From: Lineus longissimus | Taxonomy: Eukaryota; Nemertea; Pilidiophora; Heteronemertea; Lineidae | Direction of reading: 5' to 3' | Assembly (NCBI RefSeq): GCF_910592395.1 | Contig: NC_088320.1 | Coordinates: forward strand, 12,772,501 to 12,836,500 | Length of the DNA: 64,000 nucleotides | Shown: piece after piece, positions 1 to 12,590 of the stretch | How the letters are laid out: each line of letters opens with the position of its first letter | How positions within the stretch are numbered: position 1 is the first letter of the stretch | Position numbers and translations under genes: made by a program | Notes under the pieces: model-generated | What the model was told of the DNA's origin: nothing | Databases searched by the model: none | What the model saw: the letters and a program-made list of their open reading frames with translations, nothing else

Positions 1-2026
1 AAGTCTGCTCATTTGCCTATCTCGCGCACTGCTCCTTCTTGTCAAACATCGTAGTGAAATCGTGGTACAGTGGGGCGTCCTCGAGGATTGCAGCTGGTCG
101 GACAGACGTGAGGTGGAATGTGGGTGGCTGCACTTCTTCGTTGATGTGCGATGGCAGATAGCACAGTTGTTGCGTTGCATGACAGCTGAAAGTGAATGTG
201 ATATCATAGAACTGAGGCGTTTGCAATGAGACTATAGGTGAAGTAGAAGCAAGGAGTGAAATGGGCCATCTTCCAGTGACTAATATACAGAGTAAGGGCC
301 CTGGGTGTTGTTAGATTCAGCATTGAATGTATTCCTCGTACAAGCGTGAATAGTGTGGACATACAGTGAGAGGTGAGAGACCCCTATTGACTACTTCTTG
401 TAACTTTATCTTGGATATTATATTAGTATTGAACTTCTAGCCATGGAATATGAAGAAATTGAAGTTGTAGGCATGGAATATGAAAAATTATTCAACGGTG
501 AAAGACATTATTCCATGAGGCTTTGCCGTGATCGCAAAGGACGCGACGTGATTGGTTCACATGCTAATGAGGTATGATAATGATAATTACCTCTATAAAT
601 GCTACTTGGATAGCGACTGTGTCGTTGACTGCAACAGTGGTCTATGTCAATGTGTACCTGTAATGTCAATGAAGTATGATGAGGTGATGACGATAGTGCA
701 ATTATTTAATATTGGCAAGAGATCATACTGCAACATAGGTCTTGTTTTTGACAGATGACTGTGCGACATTCCCATTGGGTCTTGTTAGAGTGAGCGCTGC
801 ATGTATTCCTTGTACAAGCTTGAATAGTTGTGACGGACTTTGAGGGAAGAGAGACCCCTATCGGCTACTTCGTCTAACTTTATCTTGCCTACCTAGCTGC
901 TAGCAATAGTGCCCCTTTATCAAGACTGAAACCCACTGTGTGGGGCTAAGAAATTACCTTTATAATCCTAGTTGGATAACCACTGTGTAGATGATTTGAA
1001 GAGTGCTCTGTGGATGTGTGCCTGTAATGTCAATGAAAGTATGATGAGGTGATGACGATAGTGGAATGACGAAATATTGGAAAGAGATCTATTCCTAGAA
1101 GAACATATGTCCTGTTTTGACTTGGTGGCGCATTTTAGAATCAGCAGTGAGCACTGTGTGTAACATGGTGGAGGCAGCGGAGATAATAACTGTGTCGAAA
1201 GTATTGTTATAGGGCTTTCCCTAGGCCCATGGGGTTAAATTTACAATCCACGATTGAAAAGACGTAGTTTGATCGCATTCAACTATAAATCCATTGAACA
1301 GTTGTGTTCCTTTAGTAAACCGATGACCTTTTGTTGGGCCATGATCGGGGATTGTAAACTGTAAATGTATTATGGACTGGGAGACGGGGAAACACAAGTG
1401 AAATAGACCAAAACAAGTGATTTTGGGGCTTTGGTTTAGACGCATGCCCCACATGCGCCATGCGGGATTATACGGTTCATGTGAACTTGTTGACATCTAC
1501 ATGATCTAGTGCTATTATTTGTCATGGTACATGGTAGGCCTAATCATCATGGCTATATGTTTCAGGAAAAGCTCGGAGTAAAATGAACTGCCGATGAATA
1601 ATGATGTTGTTCATGTTTACCATGTTTACTAGTACATAGCCATAGGGTATGCACTGGCCAGTGCACTTTCTGCACGTCGTCATGGTCATGTACGTGATGA
1701 TACCGTAACCTTGCATATTTTGTTTTTTGAATGCGCATGCTTTTTGGGCAAAATCACTTGTACCAACACTAATGAATAATGTCTTCTTATCCCTATGACT
1801 CCATACACAGTGAGGGCATTGTCCCATTCCCATCAAATGGTAACTTATTGTACCGTATTAGGGTGGAAGTTGGGGAGCAGATACCTACCGTTGCACGCCT
1901 GTCATAATCAGTAGTGATGAGCTTAGCGCGATATGGAACATTCTTCAGAAACTCAAGCGAGGGAAGTCTGCTCATTAGCATATCTCGCGCACTGCTCCTT
2001 CTTGTCAAACATCGTAGTGAAATCGT
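1..2026. repeat. Direct-repeat-flanked block with internal diverged tandem repeats
   Basis: A 63 bp sequence at 1-63 recurs in the same orientation at 1964-2026 with about three differences. Between them lie two diverged copies of a ~450 bp unit (about 313-765 and 790-1180). Both contain the run GAGAGACCCCTAT followed by an ACTTTATCTTG stretch, and then a block around TGTCAATGAAGTATGATGAG. Small open frames here (for example 552-758) are translations of the repeat. I see no gene. The layout could be a tandem duplication or part of a longer repeat cut by the window edge. Confidence 0.7.
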
Positions 2027-2049
2027 AATGGAAAACGTCTGGCTTTGCG

Positions 2050-3240
2050 CCAGACGTTGAGACTAATAAGTGAAGAACTAATAGGTAAAGAACTTCTACT
2101 TGCGCGAGACTGCTCTGATAAAATGATCATTGCAGAGACTACGGTGACGTACACATATATTTTTTACAATCAAAAATGCCCTTAAAAGACGACATGGAAT
2201 GATTATTTTATTGATATTTCCTACTATATACCTTCCAATTATCACTTTATACAAATAGATCGGCGTTAGGTCGCATGCTTTTCTTTCCTGGTGACACTAT
2301 AAAGCAAAATAGTTGCAACCCCGTAAATGCGCTATAAGTCCAATAATAAGTGACGGTGACCCGTTATAAATGTTTCGCCAGCTTCGCTTTTTTGCCGCTA
2401 CGCGGCGCGTTGGGCCCTTGCGTCTAGTTGTAATTGTAAGTATAAACCTCCGTTTTGATGAAAATAATTTGACATCTCCAGCGGAATCAAGAATTCATAA
2501 TTTATTTTGTAGTTCCAACTTGGCCGATGGTGGCGCATGCCCAATTTTCGTAACATCCGGCACCTTTCCAATTAAATTAGCATTAGAAAATCAGCTGATT
2601 TCAGTCAGTTTGGGTAGGTTTATTGTATATTTCGACAATGTTTTCATTCTTGTTATCTCATGACAGTTGACTAATGTTGTTCTTGACAGTCCTGAGACTC
2701 GAATGCTCTGTATGTAAAGGTTTTGTTGGGTAGTTTGGTGAAAATATCAATGTTTTTCTTTTCATTTCCTGGTTCATGCATTCAGCATTGCATGGTTTGA
2801 GTGACAGTGTGACAGTGTTCTGTGAGTGACCAGGCCATGTTTGGCTATAGCTGTGTGTACTATAGCACCATCTGTAACTCTGAACCAATAAAGCCTTGGG
2901 GGAGATGTCTCATTTACATAAATGATATATTTGAAAGTACCAATACCGACTGAGGTATTATTCTTTATTTTGAGGTATTATTCTTTATTTTCAGATATGG
3001 CTGGATGAAGAGAATTGTGGCAGATTCAGCACAGTGAGGGATTGTGGTTGTCAAGCAGCGAATACATTTGATGGTACTTGAGACGTATTATCCGTTACTT
3101 TCATCTGTAATTTGCAAATGAGTTGAATAATAATGTATGAACTTGATTTGGTGGATGAAGATAGACTGACCTCGAGCTGCATATCATACCAGTGTCTTAG
3201 TTTAAGAAACTGAAATGATATCTGCCAACATCCTTATTAC
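2050..3240. other. No gene seen
   Basis: AT-rich sequence with short random open frames. One 20 bp direct duplication (TGAGGTATTATTCTTTATTT, twice in a row near 2951-2990) is the only structure I can point to. Confidence 0.5.
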
Positions 3241-3260
3241 TAGCAGCCATATTTCAATAT

Positions 3261-3580
3261 TTGTCTTTGGCGGCCATCTTAGAATGCCGCCATATTGAAT
3301 TCCAACCCATAATCAATAATCATCAAGTTTTACCACTCCTTTGGCTTGCAATTGGAGTCAGAGCTGCGGAAAAGGTTGCCAAGTTGCATAGTTTTGGTGG
3401 CCATGTTGGATTATTGGTAGCCATCTTGGAGTTTGGCGGCCATTATGGATTGGTTAGGACGGACATTATAATATGACTCCGTTCTATAAATTTTGCGGAA
3501 AAATATTTATAAATAAGATTCCTACAGCTAAAATGTTGATCATTTTCTCACCCGGCAGCCATGTTGGAAACCATTTGACC
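3261..3580. repeat. Cluster of GCCATnTTGGA-like motifs
   Basis: At least six variants of the core GCCAT(C/G/A)TTGGA occur in about 320 bp, mostly on the plus strand, for example GGCGGCCATCTTAGA, GGTGGCCATGTTGGA, GGTAGCCATCTTGGA and GGCAGCCATGTTGGA. The core resembles the YY1 binding consensus. Similar text recurs near 35575 and 35720, so this may be part of a dispersed repeat rather than a regulatory cluster. Confidence 0.55.
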
Positions 3581-4602
3581 TTTGACCCTGTAAGGCATTT
3601 TCCCTTTGGAGCCCTTGGTAAAAATGTCCCAGTCTTGCGAAGTTCAAATGCCTATAACTTTGGACTGAACAGGAATTTTTCCATTCTGTAAAAGCCATAA
3701 TGCTTATAATAGCTGATACTTGAATTATAGCCTGCAATAATAATTATATATACTAGCATATACCCATGGAGCGGGCAAAGTTGAAATGCAATATACATTA
3801 GTTAAATGGGCACGATGATTGAGCTACATTAAATTTCTAACGTTACTGAAGTTTTATTAAAGGTTAAACACGAAATCAACTGCATTTAGGGACTTATTGC
3901 TGCTATCTACATGCAACCCCCAATAGATTGATTGGAGTACGCTATTTTGCACAATGCATTGAGACCAGTGACAGCAGGTCCTGTTCCAAATAAGGCCCTC
4001 ACATATTAGGCATATCACCTACCCACTCCCGTACCCAATGCCACTGTCGGACCAAAGCCAGGCGCATGGAGAGATGCAGAACGCAATTCAAACTGACAAC
4101 ATCAGTCAGTAAAGAATAAAACAAAGAGCAAGCGCTGGCCACTGTACATATTTTGTCCATCCTGGCATAACTGTTTATTGATACCTTGACTGCATGTTCC
4201 GGTAGGCCACTCTGCAGAATTTGCCTTATCACTCAGGTCAGTGTTTCTCGAATAGAACTAAAATAGAACAGGCTAATCATTAATCTCCCTGCTAATACCC
4301 TGCACCATGGACCAGGTTGTATAGCACTACATACGTGCTGGAAGCTAATACTGATGTGGCAGGGAGAATATGCGTGAAGTTTGTGTATGCTTTTGAGAAT
4401 GAGCGGAGCTCTCCAGTCGACATGCTCTCTGAAAAGTTGTTATTTATTCTAAAACCACGAAGATATTCGACGTATGACACCCTCAGTGACACTCTTACGT
4501 ATGATCCAGACCTACAAGGCCAAAGGTTGCAAGAATTCGACGCATTTCCAAGGTCCAATTTTGAAACAAAAATTACCTCCTAAATAGCGGCCACAACGCG
4601 CA

Positions 4603-5700
4603 TTATAGTATAGATAATGGTTTATTTTGACCTGAACACCCTATTGGATGCTGATGTCCAACCATGTGCGTGAACTTGTTATTCCCAGCCTCACTCACGT
4701 TATTGGTACGAGGGTCGTCGTTGATGGTTGCCTCATGTACGTTCCACATTCTTGGGGGGGGGGGGGGGGTATGCGTCAATACAGGGGCTGCTCCATTTCG
4801 TCCATTCACGTTTCGATATGTTCCGGTCACGTACGTATTGTCGAAATAGTCCACGAGATCGTTGGCCTCGGGTGGAGCAATTTGTCGAATATGCCCCATG
4901 CCAGCGGTGACATCGTCAAACGGCAGAAATGCTATTCCATCTAACATTCCACAGAAATGGCGAAAATCCTCGTTCTCCCTGTACATGTTTACCAGGCCAA
5001 GTTCCTGGACCTTACGCCAGGTTGATTGCGTCAAGTGGTAGAAGCAACCTTTGACTTCAGTTGCTCTAGGTAGGGCTACGGAGAGTGCATTAAATGCAGC
5101 TAACTCGAAATCTATCATAATAATGTTCGGCTCAGGGATATATCATATTTGGTTTTCACATTTTTGTACTAATGTACCAAAGAGTTCATTGTTAGAGTCA
5201 AGTGTCTTTCATTGCATGAATGCGCTAACTGATAGTATGTTCATCCTTTCCCCTAGGGGAACACGTATAATATAAAGTTGTAGAAAATTCATGGAGGCCG
5301 TAGCGGAATTGCCATCCATGAACCACTTGTCGGCATTGGCTAGTGCTTCCAACTGCTCCCGAGAGCCAAAACGGATGATTCGGTTGTGTTCGTCTTCATT
5401 ATCGAATAGCAGAAATTCACGAGGGTCATCTCCATTTTGCCTAAGTGTAAACGCCCAGTCGCCGTCTATGACCAGATCACGCAAATTTTCAGGTTCATTT
5501 GGAATGTGTCGTGCTCGTTCATTGCGTATTGTCCGTTTGCACGTATTAGCCTGTGGAAGGAAAGCTTGGGCGCTATGTCCCACGGTTGGAGTGACTCTGG
5601 CAAGTATCTGTGCCGGTTTCGTATCTGTCATAGCAGCAAGTTGTTTCATAGTTGCTCTGGCCTTCGTTATTTCCACAACCGTACGGTCTGCATCATGCTA
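4603..5700 (-). pseudogene. MULE-type (Mutator-like) transposase remnant
   Basis: The minus-strand frame from about 5700 to 4603 reads as one protein interrupted by two in-frame TGA codons, at 5209-5211 and 5143-5145. Upstream of the first stop is the block WFMDGN followed by FLQLYIIRVPLGE, which matches the region around the first catalytic Asp of animal MULE transposases. After the stops comes MIDFELAAFNAL followed by a GCFYHLTQSTWRK-like segment, the later catalytic block. A proline run (HTPPPPPRMW) coincides with a long G homopolymer at 4754-4769, a likely slippage site. The tail has the DDPRTNNVSEAGNN motif usual in this family. The usual zinc finger and C-terminal part are missing. It is a dead fragment; family assignment is from motif order only. 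Confidence 0.72.
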
Positions 5701-5897
5701 CGATACCACCAACAAGTTGTCTCTGTTGACACCTGCCTTATGTGTGATCGCCATTCTAGAGTTAAGTATTTTGGATCAGCGTGTACGATAATTCATGTTC
5801 TGTATCGCATTTGATCTGTTCAAATTAAAATATGTTTCTTTCCTTTGCGGAATTAATATTTGGTCCTTATTTTTCGTTTTGGCTTGCAGTAGTTCGA

Positions 5898-6194
5898 CTA
5901 TGAAATCCCCGAGCTGGTCTCCTGCATATCAACATATAAAAATATCTCAGCTGGTTTTCCGGCACCAGTAATGTCAATTCCAGTTGCCATGGTTAACACG
6001 GTGGTTTTGGCCGACTCACCTGGTTTCGTAGCAGTGGCTTTAGTAACTAATGTCTGTTCCAAACACTTCGAAAAACACGAAACCGACCTGCTTTTCTTAA
6101 CATAATTGGTTTGAGGAGGTTTGACGCCAATTAATGCGACGTCCACCATATCAAACATTTTAGAGTTGACCATATTAACCACGACATCTCCCAT
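5898..6194 (-). CDS. Hypothetical short ORF upstream of the MULE remnant
   Basis: A 98-codon open frame on the same strand as the MULE remnant, starting with MGDVVVNMVNSKMFD. I recognise no domain, signal peptide or clear membrane segment. It could be an exon belonging to the same degraded transposon, since it lies about 200 bp upstream of the transposase N-terminus, or a chance ORF. No splice signals clearly decide this. Confidence 0.2.
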   Translation of the reverse strand: MGDVVVNMVNSKMFDMVDVALIGVKPPQTNYVKKSRSVSCFSKCLEQTLVTKATATKPGESAKTTVLTMATGIDITGAGKPAEIFLYVDMQETSSGIS

Positions 6195-6199
6195 ATAAT

Positions 6200-7600
6200 G
6201 ACTGATCCGTCCACTAAATTTCCGAGCATTCGGGGAAAAACTAAAGCTTTTTTAAAAATGACTTTTGCTGTTTGAGTTAAATCCAGCACTTTTTTGAGTT
6301 AAATTCAAAACATTTCTTTCTAAGAATGACAAAAACGGAAATATCTGGTCTTGAAATGAAACTCGTCGTTTGATTGATAAAAAACTACATGCAGTTTTAT
6401 TGAAAGAAGCACACTTTTTAGACCTGTTAAAACTGACTCTTCCTCATCTTCAAAAAAAACGAAAACACAGGTGTCTATTTCTCCCATCTATCTTCAGCAC
6501 GCTTTATTAGCTTTGAAACGTGGGGGAGGATGTTTGGATTCTTGTCCTAACTCAAGCCGATAGAAGACTTGAGTCAGACAGATTTAAAAATGAATTGTTT
6601 TTGTAATAACTGTTTAATTGGATTGAACAAAATAGTCATTGGCATAATCAAGAAAGTGCTTATCGAAACCTGTGTTCCCTTAAACGAGGCTTACCCTTGG
6701 AAATCAAGATGAGAACTGACTCAACAAAAGCCCTACCCCCCTCACAATCATATGTTAATTAACCCAACCCCAAATATGTCCAGTCAGGTATTCCTCTCAG
6801 GTCCGTAACTACCTTCAAGACCTCGTTCCTCTTGAGCCCCAGATCTCCCGGACCCGTGGAACCTATCCCAAATACTTAACGTCTGGGCCTAGTTCTTTCG
6901 TATGGCTTCTAAGTCTCTAAAAGTACTATAATTATCGAATGATCATAACCTTTGCTGCCCCAGTAAACAATCCTTTTAACATAGTTTTCCCAAACAAACA
7001 ATTACTACAGCGTTTTATAACCAGGAACGACCAGCTAGTTAACATCCCTCCTCGTCGACACAAGGCAGTGTCCCCATTGCGAAATACATACATACATATA
7101 CATTTATTTAAATCAGGAAACCGTTGTTAATAGATAAAATCATCATATCAAAATGTGCAAAAAAAACCCAACTCATCATACCATAGGCCTATCCATTCTT
7201 AACGCCAAAGAAACCCTACGGAACACCTTTAATTTGCACTGAATACATTTCGAATTCACCGAAATTGCCAACAAAATAGGCCTAATCCTGCTTGAAAGCC
7301 TCATTACTTCCCACCACTCTAAACAAAAACTCGGTACAAGTGCTTGCATAATATTATGAACAATTCCAATGCGATTGACAAAACAAGAGATCAATCTTCA
7401 ATTGCCACGAATAAGCGACTGGAACCGGATTCGATAATCCCCCATACTCATTATCTATACTTTAAAGTTAATGTTCCTGTATGAAACGTGTACATAGTCC
7501 TCCACGGTAATAGATTAACGCCTTCCACGATCCTCGCCCAATTTCCGCGATTGACAGTCGTGCTTAATAACAAACCAGCTCAAATAAATCCACTAAAAAC
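6200..7600. other. No gene seen
   Basis: AT-rich non-coding sequence with only short open frames. Two TAGGCCTA palindromes lie at about 7184 and 7277. Confidence 0.5.
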
Positions 7601-7614
7601 TTAATTAGGCCAGA

Positions 7615-7860
7615 CTATTCCCGTTTCATAAGCGTTTGAAAGCGAACGCAATTTCGTTTCACCCTAAACGAACTTCGTTTGAAATTCGTTTGAAGAACGT
7701 TTAGAAAAGCGTTTCGTTTTCGTTTCGTCAAAAACGGCATTGCGCAATTTGTCAGCAAACTGTTCCAAACGCTTTTCGTTTTCTTTCAAATAGTTTCCGT
7801 GAAAAAGAAAAATTCCTGCCGTTTGTGTTCAAACGAATTCCAAACGGCTGGAGTTATCGT
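7615..7860. repeat. Left cluster of CGTTTGAAACG-type subterminal repeats
   Basis: Over a dozen copies of CGTTT / GAAACG / TTCGTTTGAA in both orientations are packed into ~250 bp. The same vocabulary fills 12590-12970. Dense short repeats in both orientations near an end are typical of subterminal regions of DNA transposons, so the two clusters may be the two ends of one ~5.4 kb element. No perfect TIR or target duplication was found. Confidence 0.55.
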
Positions 7861-8416
7861 AAAAATCATGAAAATGGCGACCTGTGCAAAAGGAACGGTG
7901 ATTTGTTATGCTTTGATTCTAAAATATGTGGACAATAGTGCTCTGGGATGCCCATTCAGTGACCACATTACGTTTGCTTTTCAAGGGTTAAACACTGTTT
8001 CTTTGTTAGAAAAATGTAAAAGATTCGGTGGGGTGCTTTCACTGACGTATTCATTTTGGTCGGGAAGAATGACTGTGCTGCCAGCGGGCCCGGATTCTCG
8101 GAGAAGGAAATTTGTGATCGCATTAATATGTAAGTTTTCCAGCTAGCAGTCATCACGGTAGTGTTAGGCCTGCATTGATGTGGAAGGAACATGGAGCTAG
8201 TAAAGTTTGGCCATAAATTTTATATGACTTAAAGTCCTTTTTAAATCAAATGATGAAGAAGCAATCATTGAACTTATGCAAAATATTGTAAACATTGGAA
8301 GACATATGGATAGACAACTTCAAGTTTAAAACTGCTTGATTAAGTTGCTTGTTTCGAAGAAGAGGTTGATAGGGTTTTGAAATAGCGTTTTATGGTCTCT
8401 GTAATATTGCTTTCAG

Positions 8417-8566
8417 GAAATAGTATGTCATGTTACAAGTGCTGCACCAAATCCATCTATGACAGATTCGACTATTCCTCCGAGGAACATGGATGACAAA
8501 GCGTGGTTGAAGGCAAAGCAGATCAACAAGGCTATCAAGGCATTGAAGATGAGGGATTATTTTTAG
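8417..8566 (+). CDS. Possible terminal exon, unknown product
   Basis: Directly after an acceptor-like TTGCTTTCAG ending at 8416, an open frame of 49 codons runs to a TAG at 8564-8566. It contains NMDDKAWLKAKQINKAIKAL, a basic helical-looking stretch. It converges on the minus-strand SGNH-like exon at 9.5 kb. I cannot link it to other exons and do not recognise it, so it may be chance. Confidence 0.25.
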   Translation, partial: EIVCHVTSAAPNPSMTDSTIPPRNMDDKAWLKAKQINKAIKALKMRDYF

Positions 8567-8569
8567 TAG

Positions 8570-9510
8570 AGTTCTAATACACGGCAATCCCCACAATGAC
8601 GTCATCGATATTTCATGAATATTGATGTTACGGCTTTTATTCATCGCCCTGAACTCTATAACGTAATCATCTTTTGCAAACGTATTTGATTTTTGCTGAT
8701 TATAGGCCCCAGATTCTGATCATTTCGGTGCTTTTGAAGCACTTTTTGGCTCCGATTTTTAACATCACCGGCCGGCGAGGCCGGGATTTTGTCAATCACG
8801 CATACATTAGCATGTATTAAGCTCCACCCCGTTATGTTAACGTCATCCTCCTGGCCGATCCCGCGAGCTGTCGAGCATGTTGAGCGAAGAAAACGGAGAA
8901 CTGTGTGACGGTTGAAAGTAGAAATCAGAACTAAGAGCCGTAAATGCTTATCGATGATCTATCATGCCCACCTGACTGTTTGAATGATTAATGAGCGTGT
9001 TGTTTTGAGAAAGGAGCGAGCGAATATGTCCAGAAATAGATCATTCACGAAACGGTATAGCGAATAGACAGGGAGATCACTACACTACTTCCTTTTGCAA
9101 TGTTGGGCAGATTTGTAAAATCGCCATTACCACGTGTGAATGGCTGTGGAGCAACTCATCACCCCCTGGTGATGGACATAAATTTGCTGAAAGCACATTT
9201 TACAGTTCTAGTTCAATACTTGATGCATTGAAGACATTATGCTTTTTCTACCTTCCCAAAAGCAAAATAATGTCACAACCTGCCCTACGCATTTCCAACA
9301 AAACAATACAACCCAGCTATAATAAACATACTAACCAACACAAAATCGACAATATTTTCAGATTTATTACGATTCACCACTGATCAATTCACAATTAAAA
9401 CCCTCAAATCTTACAATATATAAAGACTCTTCACCATTACAAAAAGATTTTAGGTCTACAATTCAAATAACAACCATCATAATCACCACAAACACATAAA
9501 AACACCCAAG
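8570..9510. other. No gene seen
   Basis: Non-coding sequence between two possible terminal exons. It includes a short GC-rich palindromic patch, ACCGGCCGGCGAGGCCGGGA, near 8766-8786. Confidence 0.45.
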
Positions 9511-9518
9511 TCTAGTCT

Positions 9519-9788
9519 TCACTTGTACCAAAACTGCTGACAATTTTCAGAACCGTGTCCAGCTGCCCTGCACACCTGGCAGAACGAATATGGATAACGA
9601 ACAACCACATCTTCAACTTTAGATGTACGAGCCCCCGGTAGCTTGAGAGCAATCTTCACAAGCTGCGTCAACACCTTACTTCCTTCCAAAGTTGGGTGCA
9701 ATCCATCATTGCGGCTCACCAAATCTGATTTTGCTGGCCTTTCATCCTGGCTGCTATCTTTCTGCCCACGGCCTCTACAGAAAACACG
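9519..9788 (-). CDS. C-terminal exon: SGNH-hydrolase-like end plus CCHC zinc knuckle
   Basis: On the minus strand an acceptor (TGATTTCAG) precedes 9788 and an open frame runs to a stop at 9519. It begins RVFCRGRGQKDSSQDER, continues with NDGLHPTLEGSKVLTQL and ends with CQVCRAAGHGSENC just before the stop. DGLHPTLEG matches block V (DxxHP) of SGNH/GDSL hydrolases, which carries the catalytic Asp and His. The second motif is a perfect C-x2-C-x4-H-x4-C knuckle of the Gag/nucleic-acid-binding kind. Upstream on the same strand, 11632-11696 is exon-like, bounded by TTATTTCAG and GTAGGT, with a frame including MMDPGDVNDMG. Both lie between the two CGTTTGAAACG clusters. This may be an accessory protein of a transposon, since SGNH domains occur in some retroelement ORF1 proteins. 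The catalytic Ser block is not identified. Confidence 0.5.
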   Translation of the reverse strand, partial: RVFCRGRGQKDSSQDERPAKSDLVSRNDGLHPTLEGSKVLTQLVKIALKLPGARTSKVEDVVVRYPYSFCQVCRAAGHGSENCQQFWYK

Positions 9789-10259
9789 CTGAAATCATAA
9801 CACACACTTATTAATTATATACCATGCACATAACATTACAACTACGACTACTAATATAAACCGGCTCTATTACGCTTGCAAAACTTATGTTCATCACAAA
9901 TCAAACACTAAGCCTACACGCCATGAGTATCTCCGCTAGTAATAGTAATAACATCCTAACCAAAATCCACTTACACAATCATTGCAAATCTTCACTGCAT
10001 ACGTCATATGTAGGCTGATATATTTTTTTGATTCCTCTGTGAGTCTTTTCATCCGTGAAAGGAATGAAGACTCCATCAGTCGAACCGAGTTAAAATTTCA
10101 ACAGAACAGAAAAAGATTTAAGTGATAGCCAATAGGCCGTCAAGCCTAAGAAGTTTCCAGACTTGGCAGCTCCTGCACAAATGTAAAATGATGATTAAAT
10201 TGGTTTCACATGTACCAAATCCAAACTTTTCTTGTATCTTTTTTTTGATGAAATGTAGT

Positions 10260-11440
10260 GTACTTTTTTCCCTTTAAGTAACACTGACAGAGGCCCATGC
10301 GTGTCTATCAATCAAGGGGCGGGTTGACAAGACTGAGAATAGTGTTGTACCGGTATTGATTATAATTATATTTTTATGTCAATATCGATGATTTGACGCA
10401 GACTTTGTGTCAAAATATTGAAAATAAAGATAACATACTGACATAGTGAACCAAAATATCAAAGTGTAAATGGGTGTGTGCATGCTACAATCCAGCCTTT
10501 CGTTCCAGTAAATACATTTTTTAATATATTTTAAAAAAAAGAGCATTCAGAATTATGAAATATCAATGCACTACCAGAAGCCTACATAAGCCTTAAGACC
10601 TCACGAAGCTGACCAGATAAATGTGCAAATTCATTTCATTATTCTAAATATAATTGTTAAATTGAAGCAGCTTGTTTAGAAAGTGGCAGCTCAGTTTCCC
10701 TTTTAGTGACACTGACAGAGGAACATGCGTGCCTATCAATCAAGGGGCGGGCTGACAAGACTGAGAGTGAGAATAGCGTTGTACCGGTATTGATTATAAT
10801 TCTATTTTATATGCCAATATCGATGATTTAGACGCAGACTTTGTGCCAAAATATTAAAAATAAAGAACAAATACCGGTATTAATAATATTTTCAATCTAT
10901 CTAGAAATTGGCATTCAGAGTTATGAAATATCCATGCACTACCAGAAGCCTACAGAAGCCTTAAGACCTCACGAAGCTGACCAGATAAATGTACACATTC
11001 ATTTCATTACCCATTCTAAATATAACTCCTAAATTGAAGCAGCTTCATATAGGAGGTGGCAGCGCAGTCCCCTTTAAGTGACAGAGGCCCATGCACGTGC
11101 ATATCAATCATGGGGCGGGCTGACAAGCCCGGGTATAGTGTTGTATTGATTACAATTCTATTTGATATGCCAATATCGGTGATTTGACGTAGACTCTGTG
11201 TCAAAATATTCAAAATAAGGATCACATAGTGAACCAAAATAACAAAGTGTAAATGTTGTGTGCTGCAATCCAGCCTTCCGTTCGAGTTAATACATTTTTT
11301 TTCAAATATCAATTTCAAAGAATGAGCATTCAGAAAATGAAATCTTCATGCACTACCAGAAGCCTACAGAAGCCATAAGACCTCACGAAGCTGACCAGAT
11401 AAATGTGCACGTTAATTTCATTATTCTAAGCATAGCCTTC
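10260..11440. repeat. Three tandem copies of a ~370-425 bp unit
   Basis: Units start near 10274, 10698 and 11071. Each opens with a variant of CACTGACAGAGG...ATCAATCA(A/T)GGGGCGGG and closes with CTACCAGAAGCCTACA followed by GACCTCACGAAGCTGACCAG. The copies differ by substitutions and indels, so the array is not recent. A microsatellite-like ACCGGTATTGATTATAATT run follows each opening block in the first two copies. It contains no convincing ORF. Confidence 0.8.
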
Positions 11441-12590
11441 TCTTGATTTGATAATGAAAACATGAAAACAGCTTTAATTTCCGGTAGGCATCTTCATTGG
11501 TGGCAGAAGGAAGTGTGAACACAATTTATGAAACCAAGTATAAATACAGTACGGTAGATGGTTGGTATATCAAAATTCGAAGAGAGCATTTTAGTATAGC
11601 AATTAGCATTACATTATAAAATCAAACCTACCTTTTTCTGCACCTGGTAGGCCCATGTCATTGACATCACCGGGATCCATCATGCTGAACACAAACCTGA
11701 AATAATTGGTGGTGGAGATTGGGTTTAAATACATGTACGATCGTTTAAATCTTAAATGCATTGGAGAATACCGGGGAGAATACAGTCACCCAAAAAATGA
11801 TCTGGGGGTATCGGTATCACCCAGTATCACAACGCCCTCAAAAAATGTCTCTTGTTGTTGTCGGTTGGATTAAAATTTATAACATTTATACGCATGTAGT
11901 TACTCGTCCAAACGCTACTTCAGTCTGTTAACGTCATAAAGTAGGCCTAGGTCATTTGGTTGGTAATAAAGAGTGGGTAAGTTCGAAACTTTAATAGTCA
12001 TATACCAAGGCAATACGGCCACCGCGCTGACGATGTTTATTATATTTTTTTTGCAGTGTGGTATTGGCAGGACTCATTCAAATGGGAGAGCCAAGAGTAC
12101 CAATATAGGGAATTGCTAGGATAGGCTATAGTGACTACTAGTATAGCATCCATGTGCAGTTACAGAACGGCAAGTCTGGGAGGCAGGAATGATTCTGCCT
12201 ATACATACATGTCATGTCTGGGCCGACCGCAAGATCGATGTGCGCGAATCGGTACTAATTTAATTCTAGTCATAGACCTAGGCCTACTTGATACAAGCCT
12301 AACTACTTGAAATGAGAATTTAGAATTGATATTCAACACATGCGATCGGCCCTGATGTCGCAGGACTGTGAAAAGATAGGCCTATAAAAACGCATTTATA
12401 GGCCGAGTACTAAAAACAGTGATACGGTAGCAATTAGAAGCAAATTTCTCTAGATGCAACTGTTGAATCTCAATTAGACTTACCGATAAAGATCGAAAAT
12501 AACAAAGATAAATGGGCGAAATACACATCCGTCTTTCAAGATAATCAATGGAAGAATGAAACAAAAGCATCGCATGCGCATTTCGTGCAC
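11440..12590. other. No gene beyond the exon noted at 11632-11696
   Basis: Non-coding, moderately AT-rich sequence. It contains three TAGGCCTA palindromes (about 11942, 12279 and 12377) within 440 bp. Confidence 0.45.

Noticed and set aside
10260-11440. A CRISPR-like or satellite array
   Set aside because: Only three diverged ~400 bp units in a eukaryotic context; ordinary tandem duplication explains them.
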